DNA from: Candidatus Melainabacteria bacterium
GTDB lineage: Bacteria > Cyanobacteriota > Vampirovibrionia > Gastranaerophilales > Gastranaerophilaceae
DNA length: 64,000 bases
Assembly (NCBI GenBank): GCA_003258795.1
Contig: QHMH01000007.1
Coordinates: 62,001-126,000, forward strand
Direction: 5' to 3'
Under the pieces are notes generated by a model. The model worked only from the letters and a program-made list of their open reading frames with translations, did no database searches and was not told the DNA's origin. The stretch's first letter is position 1; each line of letters begins with the position of its first letter. Below are positions 26,905 to 36,495 of the stretch, piece after piece. Made by a program: the position numbers and the translations under genes.

Positions 26905-29205
26905 TTGCAAGATTATTCATTTCCATTTGAGCCAGATGATTTTCAAAAAGAGGCTTTTGATGTTATAAACGAAGGAAAAAGTGTTGTTGTTTGTGCACCT
27001 ACTGGTGCAGGAAAAACTGTTATCGCTGAACATGCGATACATCTTGCGATAAAAAATAGCAATAGAGTTTTTTATACGACACCGCTCAAGGCACTGTCTA
27101 ATCAAAAGTATCGAGATTTTGCAGGTAAATATGGGGTTAACAACGTTGGTCTTTTGACTGGTGATACTTCAATAAATCGAAATGCGCAAATTGTCGTTAT
27201 GACAACGGAAGTTTTTAGAAATATGTTGTACGGAACTAATTTTGGATCTGTTACTGAAAATATGAAAGGTGTTAAATACGTTGTTTTAGATGAAGTTCAT
27301 TATATGAATGATGAACAAAGAGGAACTGTTTGGGAAGAAAGTATTATTTATTGTCCAACAAATATTCAACTTGTTGCACTGTCTGCAACTGTTGCTAATG
27401 CTGAACAACTTACTGCATGGATAAATACAGTTCACTCTGAAACAAAACTTGTTAAAACGGATTTTAGACCTGTTCCATTAAGGTTTTATTACTTTGATAG
27501 TTCTCAACCAAATAATCTTTTGCCGTTATTTACTCCGTCAGGTCAATTGAATTCCAAAATAAAACCAGAGAAAAAACAGTTTGGTAAAAAAAGAAGAACT
27601 CCTCAAAGATATGTTGCTTGTGATGTTATAAGAAATTTACACGAAAAAGATATGCTACCCGCAATATATTTTACGTTTTCAAGAAAAAAATGTGATGAAC
27701 AAGCAGAAAAATGTGCCAAGCTTTGTCTTTCTACTCCAAAAGAGCAAGCACAAATAAAAAAAATAATAGATGAGTACATTGAAGAAAACCCATATTTAGC
27801 AAAAAATAAGCAATTAGAGTATTTATATTCTGGTATAGCTTCTCACCATGCAGGGTTGTTGCCGGCATGGAAGGTTTTGGTTGAAAAACTGTTTCAACAA
27901 GGCTTAATAAAAGTTGTGTTTGCTACCGAAACTCTTGCTGCAGGTATAAATATGCCAGCTCGATCAACTGTTATAAGTTCAATAAGTAAAAGAACAGATT
28001 CTGGACATAGAATGCTTACACCAAGTGAGTTTTTACAAATGTCAGGTAGAGCTGGTAGGAGAGGAATGGATGAAATTGGATATGTAACAATTGTTGGTTC
28101 TCAATTCCAATCACCAGAAGAAGTTGCGGAACTTGTTCTATCTGATGCAAATCCACTCGAAAGCAGATTTTCACCAAGTTATTCTATGGTTTTAAACTTG
28201 CTTCAGAGGTTTACCCTTGATGAAGCAAAAGAATTGATTTTAAAAAGTTTTGGCTATTTTTCATCTTCAACCAGATTGAGTCCGTTGTTGGAACAACAAA
28301 AAGCTATTTCTGAAAGAATAAAAGAGTTGTCGAAATTCAAGTGTCATCACAAACTATCACATGAAAAGCTTCTTGAATATAACAAAATTCGTTCAATATA
28401 TGTTGAAAACAGGCGAATTTACAAAACAATCCTTAAACAAGAAAAAAACAAAAAAAGAGCCTTGTCACAAGAAGTAATTGCGTTTGGGGATAAAACAAAA
28501 GATTTGCTTCATAAAATGCAATCCTTCCCATGTGATACATGTAAATTGTTTAAGAAACACATGAAGGAAATTGAAATTTTTGAAAGATATAAAGTTAGAG
28601 AGGTCAAATTAGCAAAACAAATAGAACTCGAAAGAGATATTTTCTGGAACAAGTTCCTTGCACATAGGGCAATATTGGAGGAATTTGACTGTTTAAAAGA
28701 TGATTATCCAACACCAAAAGGAGTAATGACATCCCAAATTAGAGCAGAAAACGAGCTATTTTTGGCAGAAATTATACAGTCACATGTTTTGGAAAATCTT
28801 TCTCCGTCTGAACTTGCAAGTGTGATATGTGCTGTTACAACAGAAGATTTAAGAGTTGAAAACATGCCATCTTTACCTATTTCTCAAAAATCAAGAAAAA
28901 CATTAAATAAAATAAAGGATATTAAAAGAAGAATAGAAAAATCTCAAAAAGATTATTCTGTGGATTCACCAATGTATGTTAATTCTTATTTTTCTGCACT
29001 AATAGAATTGTGGACAGAAGGAAGTGAGTGGGAAGATATTGTTGAACAAATAAATATTGGAGAAGGTGATATTGTAAGGGCATTTAAACGTACAGTTGAT
29101 GTTTTAAGACAATTCTGTACAATCTCTGATGTTCCGGAAGCTCTCGTATTTACTGCCAGAGAAACCATTGAAAAAATCCTTCGTTCTCCGATAGACATTG
29201 ATTAA
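26905..29205 (+). CDS. Ski2-like DExH-box RNA helicase
   Basis: An ATP-dependent helicase of the Ski2/Mtr4 group, related to those known in cyanobacteria and plastids and thought to act in RNA turnover or maturation. I chose TTG 26905 because AGGAGA lies seven bases upstream; the earlier GTG at 26878 overlaps the promoter. Walker A is APTGAGKT at 31-38, motif II is DEVH at 129-132, motif III is LSATVANAE, motif V is FATETLAAGINMPARS, and motif VI is QMSGRAGRRGMD. The C-terminal ~300 residues contain a cysteine pair (CDTCKLF) and the helical DSHCT-like region. 766 residues is normal. Confidence 0.92.
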   Translation: MQDYSFPFEPDDFQKEAFDVINEGKSVVVCAPTGAGKTVIAEHAIHLAIKNSNRVFYTTPLKALSNQKYRDFAGKYGVNNVGLLTGDTSINRNAQIVVMTTEVFRNMLYGTNFGSVTENMKGVKYVVLDEVHYMNDEQRGTVWEESIIYCPTNIQLVALSATVANAEQLTAWINTVHSETKLVKTDFRPVPLRFYYFDSSQPNNLLPLFTPSGQLNSKIKPEKKQFGKKRRTPQRYVACDVIRNLHEKDMLPAIYFTFSRKKCDEQAEKCAKLCLSTPKEQAQIKKIIDEYIEENPYLAKNKQLEYLYSGIASHHAGLLPAWKVLVEKLFQQGLIKVVFATETLAAGINMPARSTVISSISKRTDSGHRMLTPSEFLQMSGRAGRRGMDEIGYVTIVGSQFQSPEEVAELVLSDANPLESRFSPSYSMVLNLLQRFTLDEAKELILKSFGYFSSSTRLSPLLEQQKAISERIKELSKFKCHHKLSHEKLLEYNKIRSIYVENRRIYKTILKQEKNKKRALSQEVIAFGDKTKDLLHKMQSFPCDTCKLFKKHMKEIEIFERYKVREVKLAKQIELERDIFWNKFLAHRAILEEFDCLKDDYPTPKGVMTSQIRAENELFLAEIIQSHVLENLSPSELASVICAVTTEDLRVENMPSLPISQKSRKTLNKIKDIKRRIEKSQKDYSVDSPMYVNSYFSALIELWTEGSEWEDIVEQINIGEGDIVRAFKRTVDVLRQFCTISDVPEALVFTARETIEKILRSPIDID

Positions 29206-29255
29206 ATTTGTTTTGGGGAAATATGTAATTTAGAGTTTAGGACGATATATTAAAA

Positions 29256-32105
29256 TTACTCTTGTGAATTGTTTCTTTCAAGGTGTTTTTTTAAATATTT
29301 TCCGGTAAAAGATTTTTTACATTTCATTATTTCTTCTACTGTTCCACAAGCCAAGATTTCTCCACCTTCATCTCCACCTTCTGGACCTAAATCAATTATA
29401 TAGTCAGCAATTTTTATTACGTCCATATTATGTTCTATTATAAAAATAGTATTTCCTGCATCAGCAAGCCTTTGTAGAATTTTTATCAGCTTGTCCAAAT
29501 CTGCCCAATGTAAACCAACAGAAGGTTCATCGAGTAAATATAGTGTTTTCCCTGTTGAATGTTTATTTAATTCAGATGCAAGTTTTATTCTTTGAGCCTC
29601 TCCACCAGAAAGTGTGGTTGAGCTTTGTCCAAGTTTTATATAATCTAGTCCAACATCGTTTAATGTTTGAAGTTTAGATTTAATTCTTGGTATATTTTCA
29701 AAAAATTCGAGGGCTTCTTTTACACTCATATCAAGAACGTCTGAAATTGTTTTTCCCTTATATTTAACTTCAAGAGTTTCTCTATTATATCTCTTTCCTT
29801 TGCAGACGTCGCATTTTACGTAAACATCGGATAAGAAATTCATTTCTATTTTTAAAACTCCATCTCCTTTACAAGCTTCGCATCTTCCACCTTTTACGTT
29901 AAAGCTGAATCTTCCTGGTTTGTAACCTCTAACTTTAGATTCGTTTGTAACCGAGAAAAGTTCTCTTATCGGAGTAAAGACATCAGTGTATGTTGCTGGG
30001 TTTGAGCGAGGAGTTTTTCCAATCGGAGATTGATCAATATCAATAACTTTATCAAGGTTTTCAAATCCTGTAATTTCATCCACACCTTGTGGTTTTGGTT
30101 TGTTTTTTCTTATTTTATGACGTGCGTATTCAAAGATAATATCTTGCATCAATGTGGATTTTCCAGACCCAGAGATTCCAGCAAACACAACGATTTTACC
30201 AAGAGGAATATCAAGATTTATATTTTTTAAATTATTTAGGTGAGCGTTTTCTATATGTAAAAACTTACCATTTCCTTCTCTGACTTTTTCAGGAAGAGGT
30301 ATAAATTTTTCTCCTGACAAATATTTGCCAGTTATAGAGTTTTTATTATTTATAATATCTTCAATACTACCAGACGCGACAATTTTGCCTCCTAATATGC
30401 CAGCTTGTGGTCCAATATCAACAATGTAATCAGCTTGTCTAATTGTATCTTCGTCATGTTCAACAACAATAAGTGTATTTCCAATATTTCGTAGATTTAC
30501 AAGGGTCTTTATTAACCTATCGTTATCTCTTTGATGAAGGCCTATTGATGGTTCATCAAGAACATACAAAACTCCAGAAAGACCGCTTCCAATTTGTGTG
30601 GCAAGTCTTATTCTTTGAGCTTCGCCACCAGATAAAGTACCAGCATTTCTTTCAAGAGTAAGATATCCCAAACCAACGTCAGTTAAAAATTTCAATCTTG
30701 AGCGAATTTCATCTAAAATTTGTTTGGCTATTGTCATTTCGTAGTCGTTGAAATCAAGATATAAAGAAGAAACGAAGTTTAGTGCTTCTTTTATTGGCAT
30801 GCAAGTAAATTCATAAATATTTTTTTTGCCAATCGTTACAGCAAGAGGAAAAGGTTTTAATCTTGCACCATGGCAGGCACTACAAGGTTTTGAAACAATG
30901 TACTTTTGCAATTCATTTGTCCAATATTCTCCGTCAGATAGAAGACTTTCGTTATACTTTTTCTCGAAATATGGAACAACTCCAGGAAAGTGTCCATAAG
31001 TGGTTCTATAACGTTTAGAAATAAAGTCCTTTACTCTAATTTTTATTGGCAAATTGCTACCATAAAGGATAATATTTTTATGTTCTTCTGGAAGTTCTTC
31101 AAAAGGTGTTTCTGGATTTATATCGAAAGCTTCACAAACAGAATTTATCAAATCTGTATAATATCGATTAGTAGTCTTTTTCCAAGGATATATAGCTCCT
31201 TCATTGAGGGAAAGTTTTCTGTCAGGAATTATAAGATTGGCATCTGCAACAGAGCTTGCGCCAAGTCCTGAACACTTTTCACAAGCTCCATAGGGAGCGT
31301 TAAAAGAAAAAATTCGTGGTGCGAGTTCTTCAAAACTTAAGTTACATTTAGGGCAAGAAAGTTTTTCAGAAAAAATAGTTTCATTTCCTTCACAGTCTAT
31401 AATAACAATTCCATCTGCTTTTTTTAATGCAATTTGTACGCTATCTGCAATTCTTGATTTTGCACTTTCTTTGACAACTATTCTATCAACTACAACGGAT
31501 ATCGTGTGTTTTTGAGTTTTAGAAAGCGTAATTTCATCTTCATCTAAATTGTAGATTTCTCCGTCAACCTTAACTCTGACAAAACCTTCTTGACGTAATT
31601 CTTCAAATGTTGATAAAAACTCTCCCTTTTTACCTCTTGCAATTGGGGCAAGAATTTGAATTTTTGATCCCTCTTTAAAATTCATAATTTTATCTACGAT
31701 TTCATCTAATGTTTGAGGTTTTATTTTATCTCCACAGTTAGGACAGTGAGGAATTCCAACTCTTGCATATAGTAACCTTAAATAATCATATATTTCTGTA
31801 ACCGTACCGACGGTTGATCTTGGGTTGTTACTTGTTGTTTTTTGGTCAATGGATATTGCTGGAGATAACCCTTCAATGTGTTCAACATCTGGTTTGTCAG
31901 TTTGTCCCAAAAATTGTCTTGCATAAACAGAGAGGCTTTCGACATATCTTCTTTGACCTTCTGCGAAAATAGTATCAAAGGCAAGTGAACTCTTTCCAGA
32001 GCCAGACACTCCAGTAAAGACAATCAATTCATTCTTTGGAAGTTCAAGAGAAACATTTTTTAAATTATTTTCTTTTGCACCTTTAATAATAATTTTATCT
32101 GCCAT
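29256..32105 (-). CDS. uvrA: Excinuclease ABC subunit A
   Basis: Damage-recognition ATPase of nucleotide excision repair. Both ABC halves are intact: Walker A GVSGSGKSS near residue 32 and GISGSGKST in the second half, two ABC signatures (LSGGEAQRI, twice), and zinc-binding cysteines CPNCGDKI and CEACKGDGVLKI with CDVCKGKRYN. The canonical YVESLSVYARQFLGQ region is present. 949 residues is standard. The start ATG 32105 lacks a Shine-Dalgarno site; instead CATAAT with an upstream TG lies six bases before it. uvrB and uvrC are not in the window. Confidence 0.98.
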   Translation of the reverse strand: MADKIIIKGAKENNLKNVSLELPKNELIVFTGVSGSGKSSLAFDTIFAEGQRRYVESLSVYARQFLGQTDKPDVEHIEGLSPAISIDQKTTSNNPRSTVGTVTEIYDYLRLLYARVGIPHCPNCGDKIKPQTLDEIVDKIMNFKEGSKIQILAPIARGKKGEFLSTFEELRQEGFVRVKVDGEIYNLDEDEITLSKTQKHTISVVVDRIVVKESAKSRIADSVQIALKKADGIVIIDCEGNETIFSEKLSCPKCNLSFEELAPRIFSFNAPYGACEKCSGLGASSVADANLIIPDRKLSLNEGAIYPWKKTTNRYYTDLINSVCEAFDINPETPFEELPEEHKNIILYGSNLPIKIRVKDFISKRYRTTYGHFPGVVPYFEKKYNESLLSDGEYWTNELQKYIVSKPCSACHGARLKPFPLAVTIGKKNIYEFTCMPIKEALNFVSSLYLDFNDYEMTIAKQILDEIRSRLKFLTDVGLGYLTLERNAGTLSGGEAQRIRLATQIGSGLSGVLYVLDEPSIGLHQRDNDRLIKTLVNLRNIGNTLIVVEHDEDTIRQADYIVDIGPQAGILGGKIVASGSIEDIINNKNSITGKYLSGEKFIPLPEKVREGNGKFLHIENAHLNNLKNINLDIPLGKIVVFAGISGSGKSTLMQDIIFEYARHKIRKNKPKPQGVDEITGFENLDKVIDIDQSPIGKTPRSNPATYTDVFTPIRELFSVTNESKVRGYKPGRFSFNVKGGRCEACKGDGVLKIEMNFLSDVYVKCDVCKGKRYNRETLEVKYKGKTISDVLDMSVKEALEFFENIPRIKSKLQTLNDVGLDYIKLGQSSTTLSGGEAQRIKLASELNKHSTGKTLYLLDEPSVGLHWADLDKLIKILQRLADAGNTIFIIEHNMDVIKIADYIIDLGPEGGDEGGEILACGTVEEIMKCKKSFTGKYLKKHLERNNSQE

Positions 32106-32111
32106 ACCGGT

Positions 32112-32120
32112 ATTATGACA
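32112..32120 (-). promoter_or_regulatory. Extended -10 promoter of uvrA (leaderless type)
   Basis: On the minus strand TGT-CATAAT ends exactly six bases before the uvrA ATG. With normal spacing, transcription would begin on the start codon. There is no Shine-Dalgarno sequence and no good -35; the TG dinucleotide can compensate. Confidence 0.55.
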
Positions 32121-32200
32121 TAAAAAAATATTGTAATCCGTAAATGTTTTAAAATTTTTATTATATAATATAGGAAGATTATTTTTGAAAAGGATGAATT

Positions 32201-33286
32201 ATGGATTTTATTACAATAACAATTGATGCATTAAATGCATTATCAAAATTTGCTGGTAGTTATGGTGTAGGTATTATTTTACTTACAGTTTTGATAAGAC
32301 TTGCAATGTGGCCACTTGGGGTTTCACAACAACGTTCAATGAAGATGATGCAAACACTTCAACCAAAACTGAAGGCTATTCAAGATAGATACAAAAATGA
32401 TCCTCAAACAATGCAAAGAAAAATGATGGAATTTTATAAGGATCACAAATTTAATCCTATGTCAGGATGTTTTCCTTTGTTAATTCAAATGCCAATATTT
32501 ATTTTGCTTTATTCTGCTTTGATGAGTCCACAATTTATTCAAATGGCAGGAAATACTCAATTTTTATTTATCAACCGTCTTGATGCAACTCTAAATACAA
32601 GTGCAGGTATTTCAAATGACGGTGTTATGAATATTTCAAAAGGTAACACTTTGATTTCTGGAAAAACAGCATTGGTTTATCTTGAAAATGGAGAAGTTAT
32701 TCAAAATGTAAAAATCGAAAAACCAAACAAAGTTCTTCAAATACAAGGAGATGTTAATCCTGGAGAACCTGTTGATTTGAAAATAAGTCTTGATAGTTTA
32801 GATTTGAAATTTAGTCAGCTTGGACAAATTAAGGATGCGGAAATCGTTATCTCAAATATGCAAAACAGAGAAAATGAAAAAATCAAATTTTTAAGACAAG
32901 GTGACAATCTTATAGCTTCTATGCCTACCGTTGCAGTTAAAAATACTCTTCATTGGGATGTTCTTATTTTGATTGCATTGTTTGGTATAACAATGTTCTT
33001 GTCCCAAAAAATCATGATGGCAACAAATAAAACATCAAATCAAGATCCAGCACAGGAAGCTTTGCAAAAATCAATGGGAACGTTTATGCCAATTATGATT
33101 ATGGCAACATTCATATTTATCCCAATACCAGCTGGGGTCTTCTTGTACTTGATTTCAAGTAACATTATTCAAATTGCACAAACTGTTATTATTGACAAGC
33201 AATTAAATATAGAAGAAGCAAAGAGAAAAGAAAAAATTGATGAAGATGCAGTAAAAAATGCAAGAACAATAAAGGTGAAAGAATAG
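32201..33286 (+). CDS. yidC: Membrane protein insertase YidC/Oxa1 family, with periplasmic insertion
   Basis: Inserts and folds membrane proteins. The conserved five-helix core is present: the hydrophilic-groove arginine in VLIRLAMWPLG (R33), the coiled hairpin with LQPKLKAIQDRYKNDPQ, NPMSGCFPLLIQMPIFILLYSAL at 85-107, and the last helices TFMPIMIMATFIFI and AGVFLYLISSNI. Between residues ~128 and ~248 an insertion of about 120 residues, strand-rich (LVYLENGEVIQNVKIEKPNK), lies in the loop between the third and fourth conserved helices, which is extracytoplasmic. Extended loops here are, as I recall, also seen in cyanobacterial YidC. There is no large N-terminal periplasmic domain of the proteobacterial type. 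AAGGATGAA precedes the ATG; queA follows three bases after the stop codon. Confidence 0.93.
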   Translation: MDFITITIDALNALSKFAGSYGVGIILLTVLIRLAMWPLGVSQQRSMKMMQTLQPKLKAIQDRYKNDPQTMQRKMMEFYKDHKFNPMSGCFPLLIQMPIFILLYSALMSPQFIQMAGNTQFLFINRLDATLNTSAGISNDGVMNISKGNTLISGKTALVYLENGEVIQNVKIEKPNKVLQIQGDVNPGEPVDLKISLDSLDLKFSQLGQIKDAEIVISNMQNRENEKIKFLRQGDNLIASMPTVAVKNTLHWDVLILIALFGITMFLSQKIMMATNKTSNQDPAQEALQKSMGTFMPIMIMATFIFIPIPAGVFLYLISSNIIQIAQTVIIDKQLNIEEAKRKEKIDEDAVKNARTIKVKE

Positions 33287-33288
33287 TT

Positions 33289-34329
33289 ATGAAAACTTCG
33301 GATTTCGATTATGAATTGCCCGAAAATCTTATTGCACAATTCCCAACGCAAAAACGTAGCGAATCAAAAATGCTTGTTCTTGATAAAAGCAAGCAATCTC
33401 TTGAACACAAACATTTTTATGACATAATAGATTATTTAACAGATAATGATATTTTGGTTTTAAACAATACGAAAGTCATACCTGCAAGACTTTTTGGAAC
33501 GAAAGAAACTGGAGCAAAAATTGAAGTTTTCCTTTTAAAAGACTTGAAAAATGGCAGATGGGAAGTTTTGATGAAACCTGCGAAAAGAGTTCATCTAAAT
33601 GATAAAATAAAAATTAGTGATGAGTTGTCTGTTATAGCTAAAGAACAAATGGAAGACGGCAAAAGAATAGTCGAAATTGTTTGTGATGGTGATATTTATG
33701 ACTTGTTAAATAAATATGGTAATATCCCTCTTCCACCATATATCGAAAGGAAAATGACAAGTGACGAGATAAAAAAGCTTGATTATAATCGCTATCAAAC
33801 AGTTTATGCTAAAAACGAAGGTTCTGTTGCTGCCCCAACCGCAGGATTGCATTTTACTGAAGAAATATTGCAAAAACTCAAAAATAAAGGCGTTACCGTT
33901 TGTTATGTCACTCTAAATGTTGGACTTGGTACATTTAGACCTGTGAAATGTGATGATGTTACTGAACACAAAATGGATTCAGAAGAGTTTGAAATAAGCG
34001 AAGAAACTGCAAGGGTAATAACTGAAGGTAAAGCAAATGGAAAAAATATTGTTGCAGTTGGGACAACTTCTGTTAGAACATTGGAGACAGCTTATGCACA
34101 ATTTGGAGAAATAAAAGCTTGCAAATCTTCATCAAGACTCTTTATATATCCTCCTTATGAGTTTAAGGTAATTGATAAACTTATTACAAATTTTCACTTG
34201 CCAAAATCCACATTGATAATGCTTGTAAGTGCATTCGCAGGAAAAGACTTTGTATTTAGGGCATATAAAACTGCAGTAGAAAATAACTATAGGTTTTATA
34301 GTTATGGTGATTGCATGTTCATTCACTAA
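33289..34329 (+). CDS. queA: tRNA preQ1(34) S-adenosylmethionine ribosyltransferase-isomerase
   Basis: Transfers the ribosyl part of S-adenosylmethionine to preQ1 at tRNA position 34, making epoxyqueuosine. Family runs include DFDYELPENLIAQFP, LNNTKVIPARLFG, GNIPLPPYIER, VAAPTAGLHFTEEIL, and TNFHLPKSTLIMLVSAFAG. 346 residues is normal. GGTGAAAG precedes the ATG, which lies two bases after the yidC stop, so both are co-transcribed. The gene overlaps the convergent TPR gene by four bases and there is no terminator between them. Confidence 0.97.
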   Translation: MKTSDFDYELPENLIAQFPTQKRSESKMLVLDKSKQSLEHKHFYDIIDYLTDNDILVLNNTKVIPARLFGTKETGAKIEVFLLKDLKNGRWEVLMKPAKRVHLNDKIKISDELSVIAKEQMEDGKRIVEIVCDGDIYDLLNKYGNIPLPPYIERKMTSDEIKKLDYNRYQTVYAKNEGSVAAPTAGLHFTEEILQKLKNKGVTVCYVTLNVGLGTFRPVKCDDVTEHKMDSEEFEISEETARVITEGKANGKNIVAVGTTSVRTLETAYAQFGEIKACKSSSRLFIYPPYEFKVIDKLITNFHLPKSTLIMLVSAFAGKDFVFRAYKTAVENNYRFYSYGDCMFIH

Positions 34330-36032
34330 GAATTTAAAATTCGTTTTGCCTGTTCTTCTCTTCCTATTGAAGATAGATGTTTTGCGTAGTCTTTATTTAA
34401 AGCTTCATCCGTTGAACAGAGTCTGTATGCTTGTGAAAAATATCTTGAAGCATCTTCAACTTTATGAAGAAGGTCTGCAAGGTTTGCACATAACCAACGA
34501 TATTTATAATTTCTTTCATCAATATCTGCAGCTTCAACAGCCCACATATAAGCGTTTTCTATATCACCTTCATATTGACAAAATTCGCTCATTTTTATAT
34601 ATAAGACCGCATTGTTCAAGTCAAGAGTAATTGCTTTTTTCAAGCTTTCTATTGCAAAGGTTCTATCACCTTGAGCAAAGAGGGCGATAGCATTGTAATA
34701 ATACCCTTTTGGACAATTTTCATCTAAATCAATAATATCTTGAGCAACTGCATATAACCTTTCGTAATTTTTTTGCTCATCATAAATTTCGGCCATAGAA
34801 ACAAACGAAGGAACATATCTGTCATTTATTTCTATGAGTTTATGCGCAGTTTTTAATGCCTCATCAAAATCTTTTGACTCTGTTTCTAAATCTAAAAGTT
34901 CACTTAAATATGTTAAAGAGTCTGGTTTTAGTTTGATGGCTTTTCTTAAATATTCTTTTGCTTCATCTTTTAAAAGTAAATCCTTATAAACGATTGCTAA
35001 AGCATAATATGCAAAGTCATCAGTATCATCTTTTTCTATGACAGATTTAAGTTCATTCTTCGCCACAAGAGAATTGCCTTGTTTTGCTTCTATCATAGCT
35101 TTTAAAACAGTTGCTTGTTTATGTTTTGGCTCCATTTCCAAAATAGTGTTTAATTCGTTTTTTGCTTTTGTAAAATTGTTGCATTGATAATACATATAAG
35201 CAGCAGAATAATGATATTCAATATTCATTGGGTCAAGGCATATGGCTTTATGAAAATAAACTGAGGCTTCTTCTACCCAACCATTCATAAAATATGCTGA
35301 TGCAAGATTATATGCATATTTTGGATTTTTTGTGTCAAGCGAATTTGCTTTTGAGAAAAATTCAGCCGCAAGTGAATATTTTCTTTCATCTAAAGATAAT
35401 TGTCCTAAATAATCCATAACCTGTGCAGAAGGTTTTGTTTTTGCAAGCCTATTAAACAAAATTTCTGCCTTATCTATTTCTTTGTGTTCATAATAAAGTC
35501 TTGCCAAAAAGTTCATTATATCTTCATTTTCACTGTCAAGAGAATTTGCTCTTTCAAGATACTTCAAAGCTTTTTTATCATTTCCAGAATAATAATAAGC
35601 TTTTGCAACTTCAAATAAAACTTCACTTGTTCCGTCTTCAATTCCTTCATCAAGAATTAAATCATAATTTTTTAGTTTGTTCAAAATTTTTAATTTTCTT
35701 GCGAGATTTTCATCGCTATTGTTTATTTCATATATTTTTTGAGAAACTTCCTTAGCTTTTTCAAGATTATCTTCTTTTAAATAAATATCAGCAAGAAGGA
35801 TAAGCATTTCTTCGTGGTTAGGGTTTTTTTCTAAAACTTTGTCTATATAATATTTTGCTCTATCATTGTCTTCCAACAAAATGTGAAGCTGAGCAAGTTG
35901 AGCCAAAATCTCAATATTATCTGGTTCAATAGTCAATGCTTTATATAGCATTTCAATAGCTTGTTTATAAAACCCTTGTGATTTTAAATCAAAGGAGTTT
36001 TTTATGTATTCTATAATTTCATTGTTTGCCAT
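34326..36032 (-). CDS. Tetratricopeptide repeat protein (568 aa)
   Basis: Almost the whole protein is a solenoid of about 15 TPR units, with repeated W/Y-x-x-A-x-x-x-Y...P patterns. Examples are GFYKQAIEMLYKALTIEPDN, KALKYLERANSLDSEN and SVYFHKAICLDPMNIEYHY. No signal peptide or membrane segment is seen, so it is a cytoplasmic scaffold or adaptor. The start ATG at 36032 overlaps the end of the DivIC-like gene by 14 bases, indicating translational coupling, and this suggests a link with the cell envelope or division. Partner and role are unknown. Confidence 0.9.
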   Translation of the reverse strand: MANNEIIEYIKNSFDLKSQGFYKQAIEMLYKALTIEPDNIEILAQLAQLHILLEDNDRAKYYIDKVLEKNPNHEEMLILLADIYLKEDNLEKAKEVSQKIYEINNSDENLARKLKILNKLKNYDLILDEGIEDGTSEVLFEVAKAYYYSGNDKKALKYLERANSLDSENEDIMNFLARLYYEHKEIDKAEILFNRLAKTKPSAQVMDYLGQLSLDERKYSLAAEFFSKANSLDTKNPKYAYNLASAYFMNGWVEEASVYFHKAICLDPMNIEYHYSAAYMYYQCNNFTKAKNELNTILEMEPKHKQATVLKAMIEAKQGNSLVAKNELKSVIEKDDTDDFAYYALAIVYKDLLLKDEAKEYLRKAIKLKPDSLTYLSELLDLETESKDFDEALKTAHKLIEINDRYVPSFVSMAEIYDEQKNYERLYAVAQDIIDLDENCPKGYYYNAIALFAQGDRTFAIESLKKAITLDLNNAVLYIKMSEFCQYEGDIENAYMWAVEAADIDERNYKYRWLCANLADLLHKVEDASRYFSQAYRLCSTDEALNKDYAKHLSSIGREEQAKRILNS

Positions 36033-36435
36033 TTTTATTTTCCGTTTTTAATGTATTATCTTCCGTGTCATTTATTATAACAAGAATTTCATTATCTCCT
36101 GCCATTTTAAGATTATTTCTTGCAATAGATTCCCAACTTGAAGAAGTTGAGAAATTGTGGATTTCTGCTTTCAATTGTTCATTTCTGTTTAAAACTTGCT
36201 TTTTTGAATCCTTCATAATTTTTATTTTTCTTTGATAAGCTACAACTTTAGAAACATTCAAAATAGCACTAAAACTCATTTGAATTAAGCAAAACAAAAG
36301 AACTATTGTTAAAAATGAATAGTAAGCACTTACTTGTTTTTTTCTCCGCTGTTTGTCAACAAGGGTTTTTGATATAAGTTTTTCACCCGATGTATTCAGA
36401 GAAAATTTAATCTTTTTATTTTGCGGAAAAGACAT
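36019..36435 (-). CDS. Septum formation initiator-like protein (DivIC/FtsB family)
   Basis: A bitopic membrane protein with an N-terminal cytoplasmic basic part, one transmembrane helix (about residues 41-61, FLTIVLLFCLIQMSFSAIL), and a coiled coil. The C-terminal motif SSSWESIARNNLKMAGDNEILV is typical of DivIC/FtsB proteins, which bridge FtsQ and FtsL in the division complex. 138 residues is within the family range. AGGTAA precedes the ATG. It forms an operon with the TPR protein downstream. Confidence 0.85.
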   Translation of the reverse strand: MSFPQNKKIKFSLNTSGEKLISKTLVDKQRRKKQVSAYYSFLTIVLLFCLIQMSFSAILNVSKVVAYQRKIKIMKDSKKQVLNRNEQLKAEIHNFSTSSSWESIARNNLKMAGDNEILVIINDTEDNTLKTENKNGKQ

Positions 36436-36495
36436 TTATTATTACCTGCTAACCTAACAAATCGATTATACTTTAAATTTCAAACGAATGCAATC

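Noticed and set aside
26878..26907. GTG 26878 as the helicase start
   Set aside because: It lies within three bases of the -10 box, before the expected transcription start; the TTG at 26905 has the ribosome binding site.
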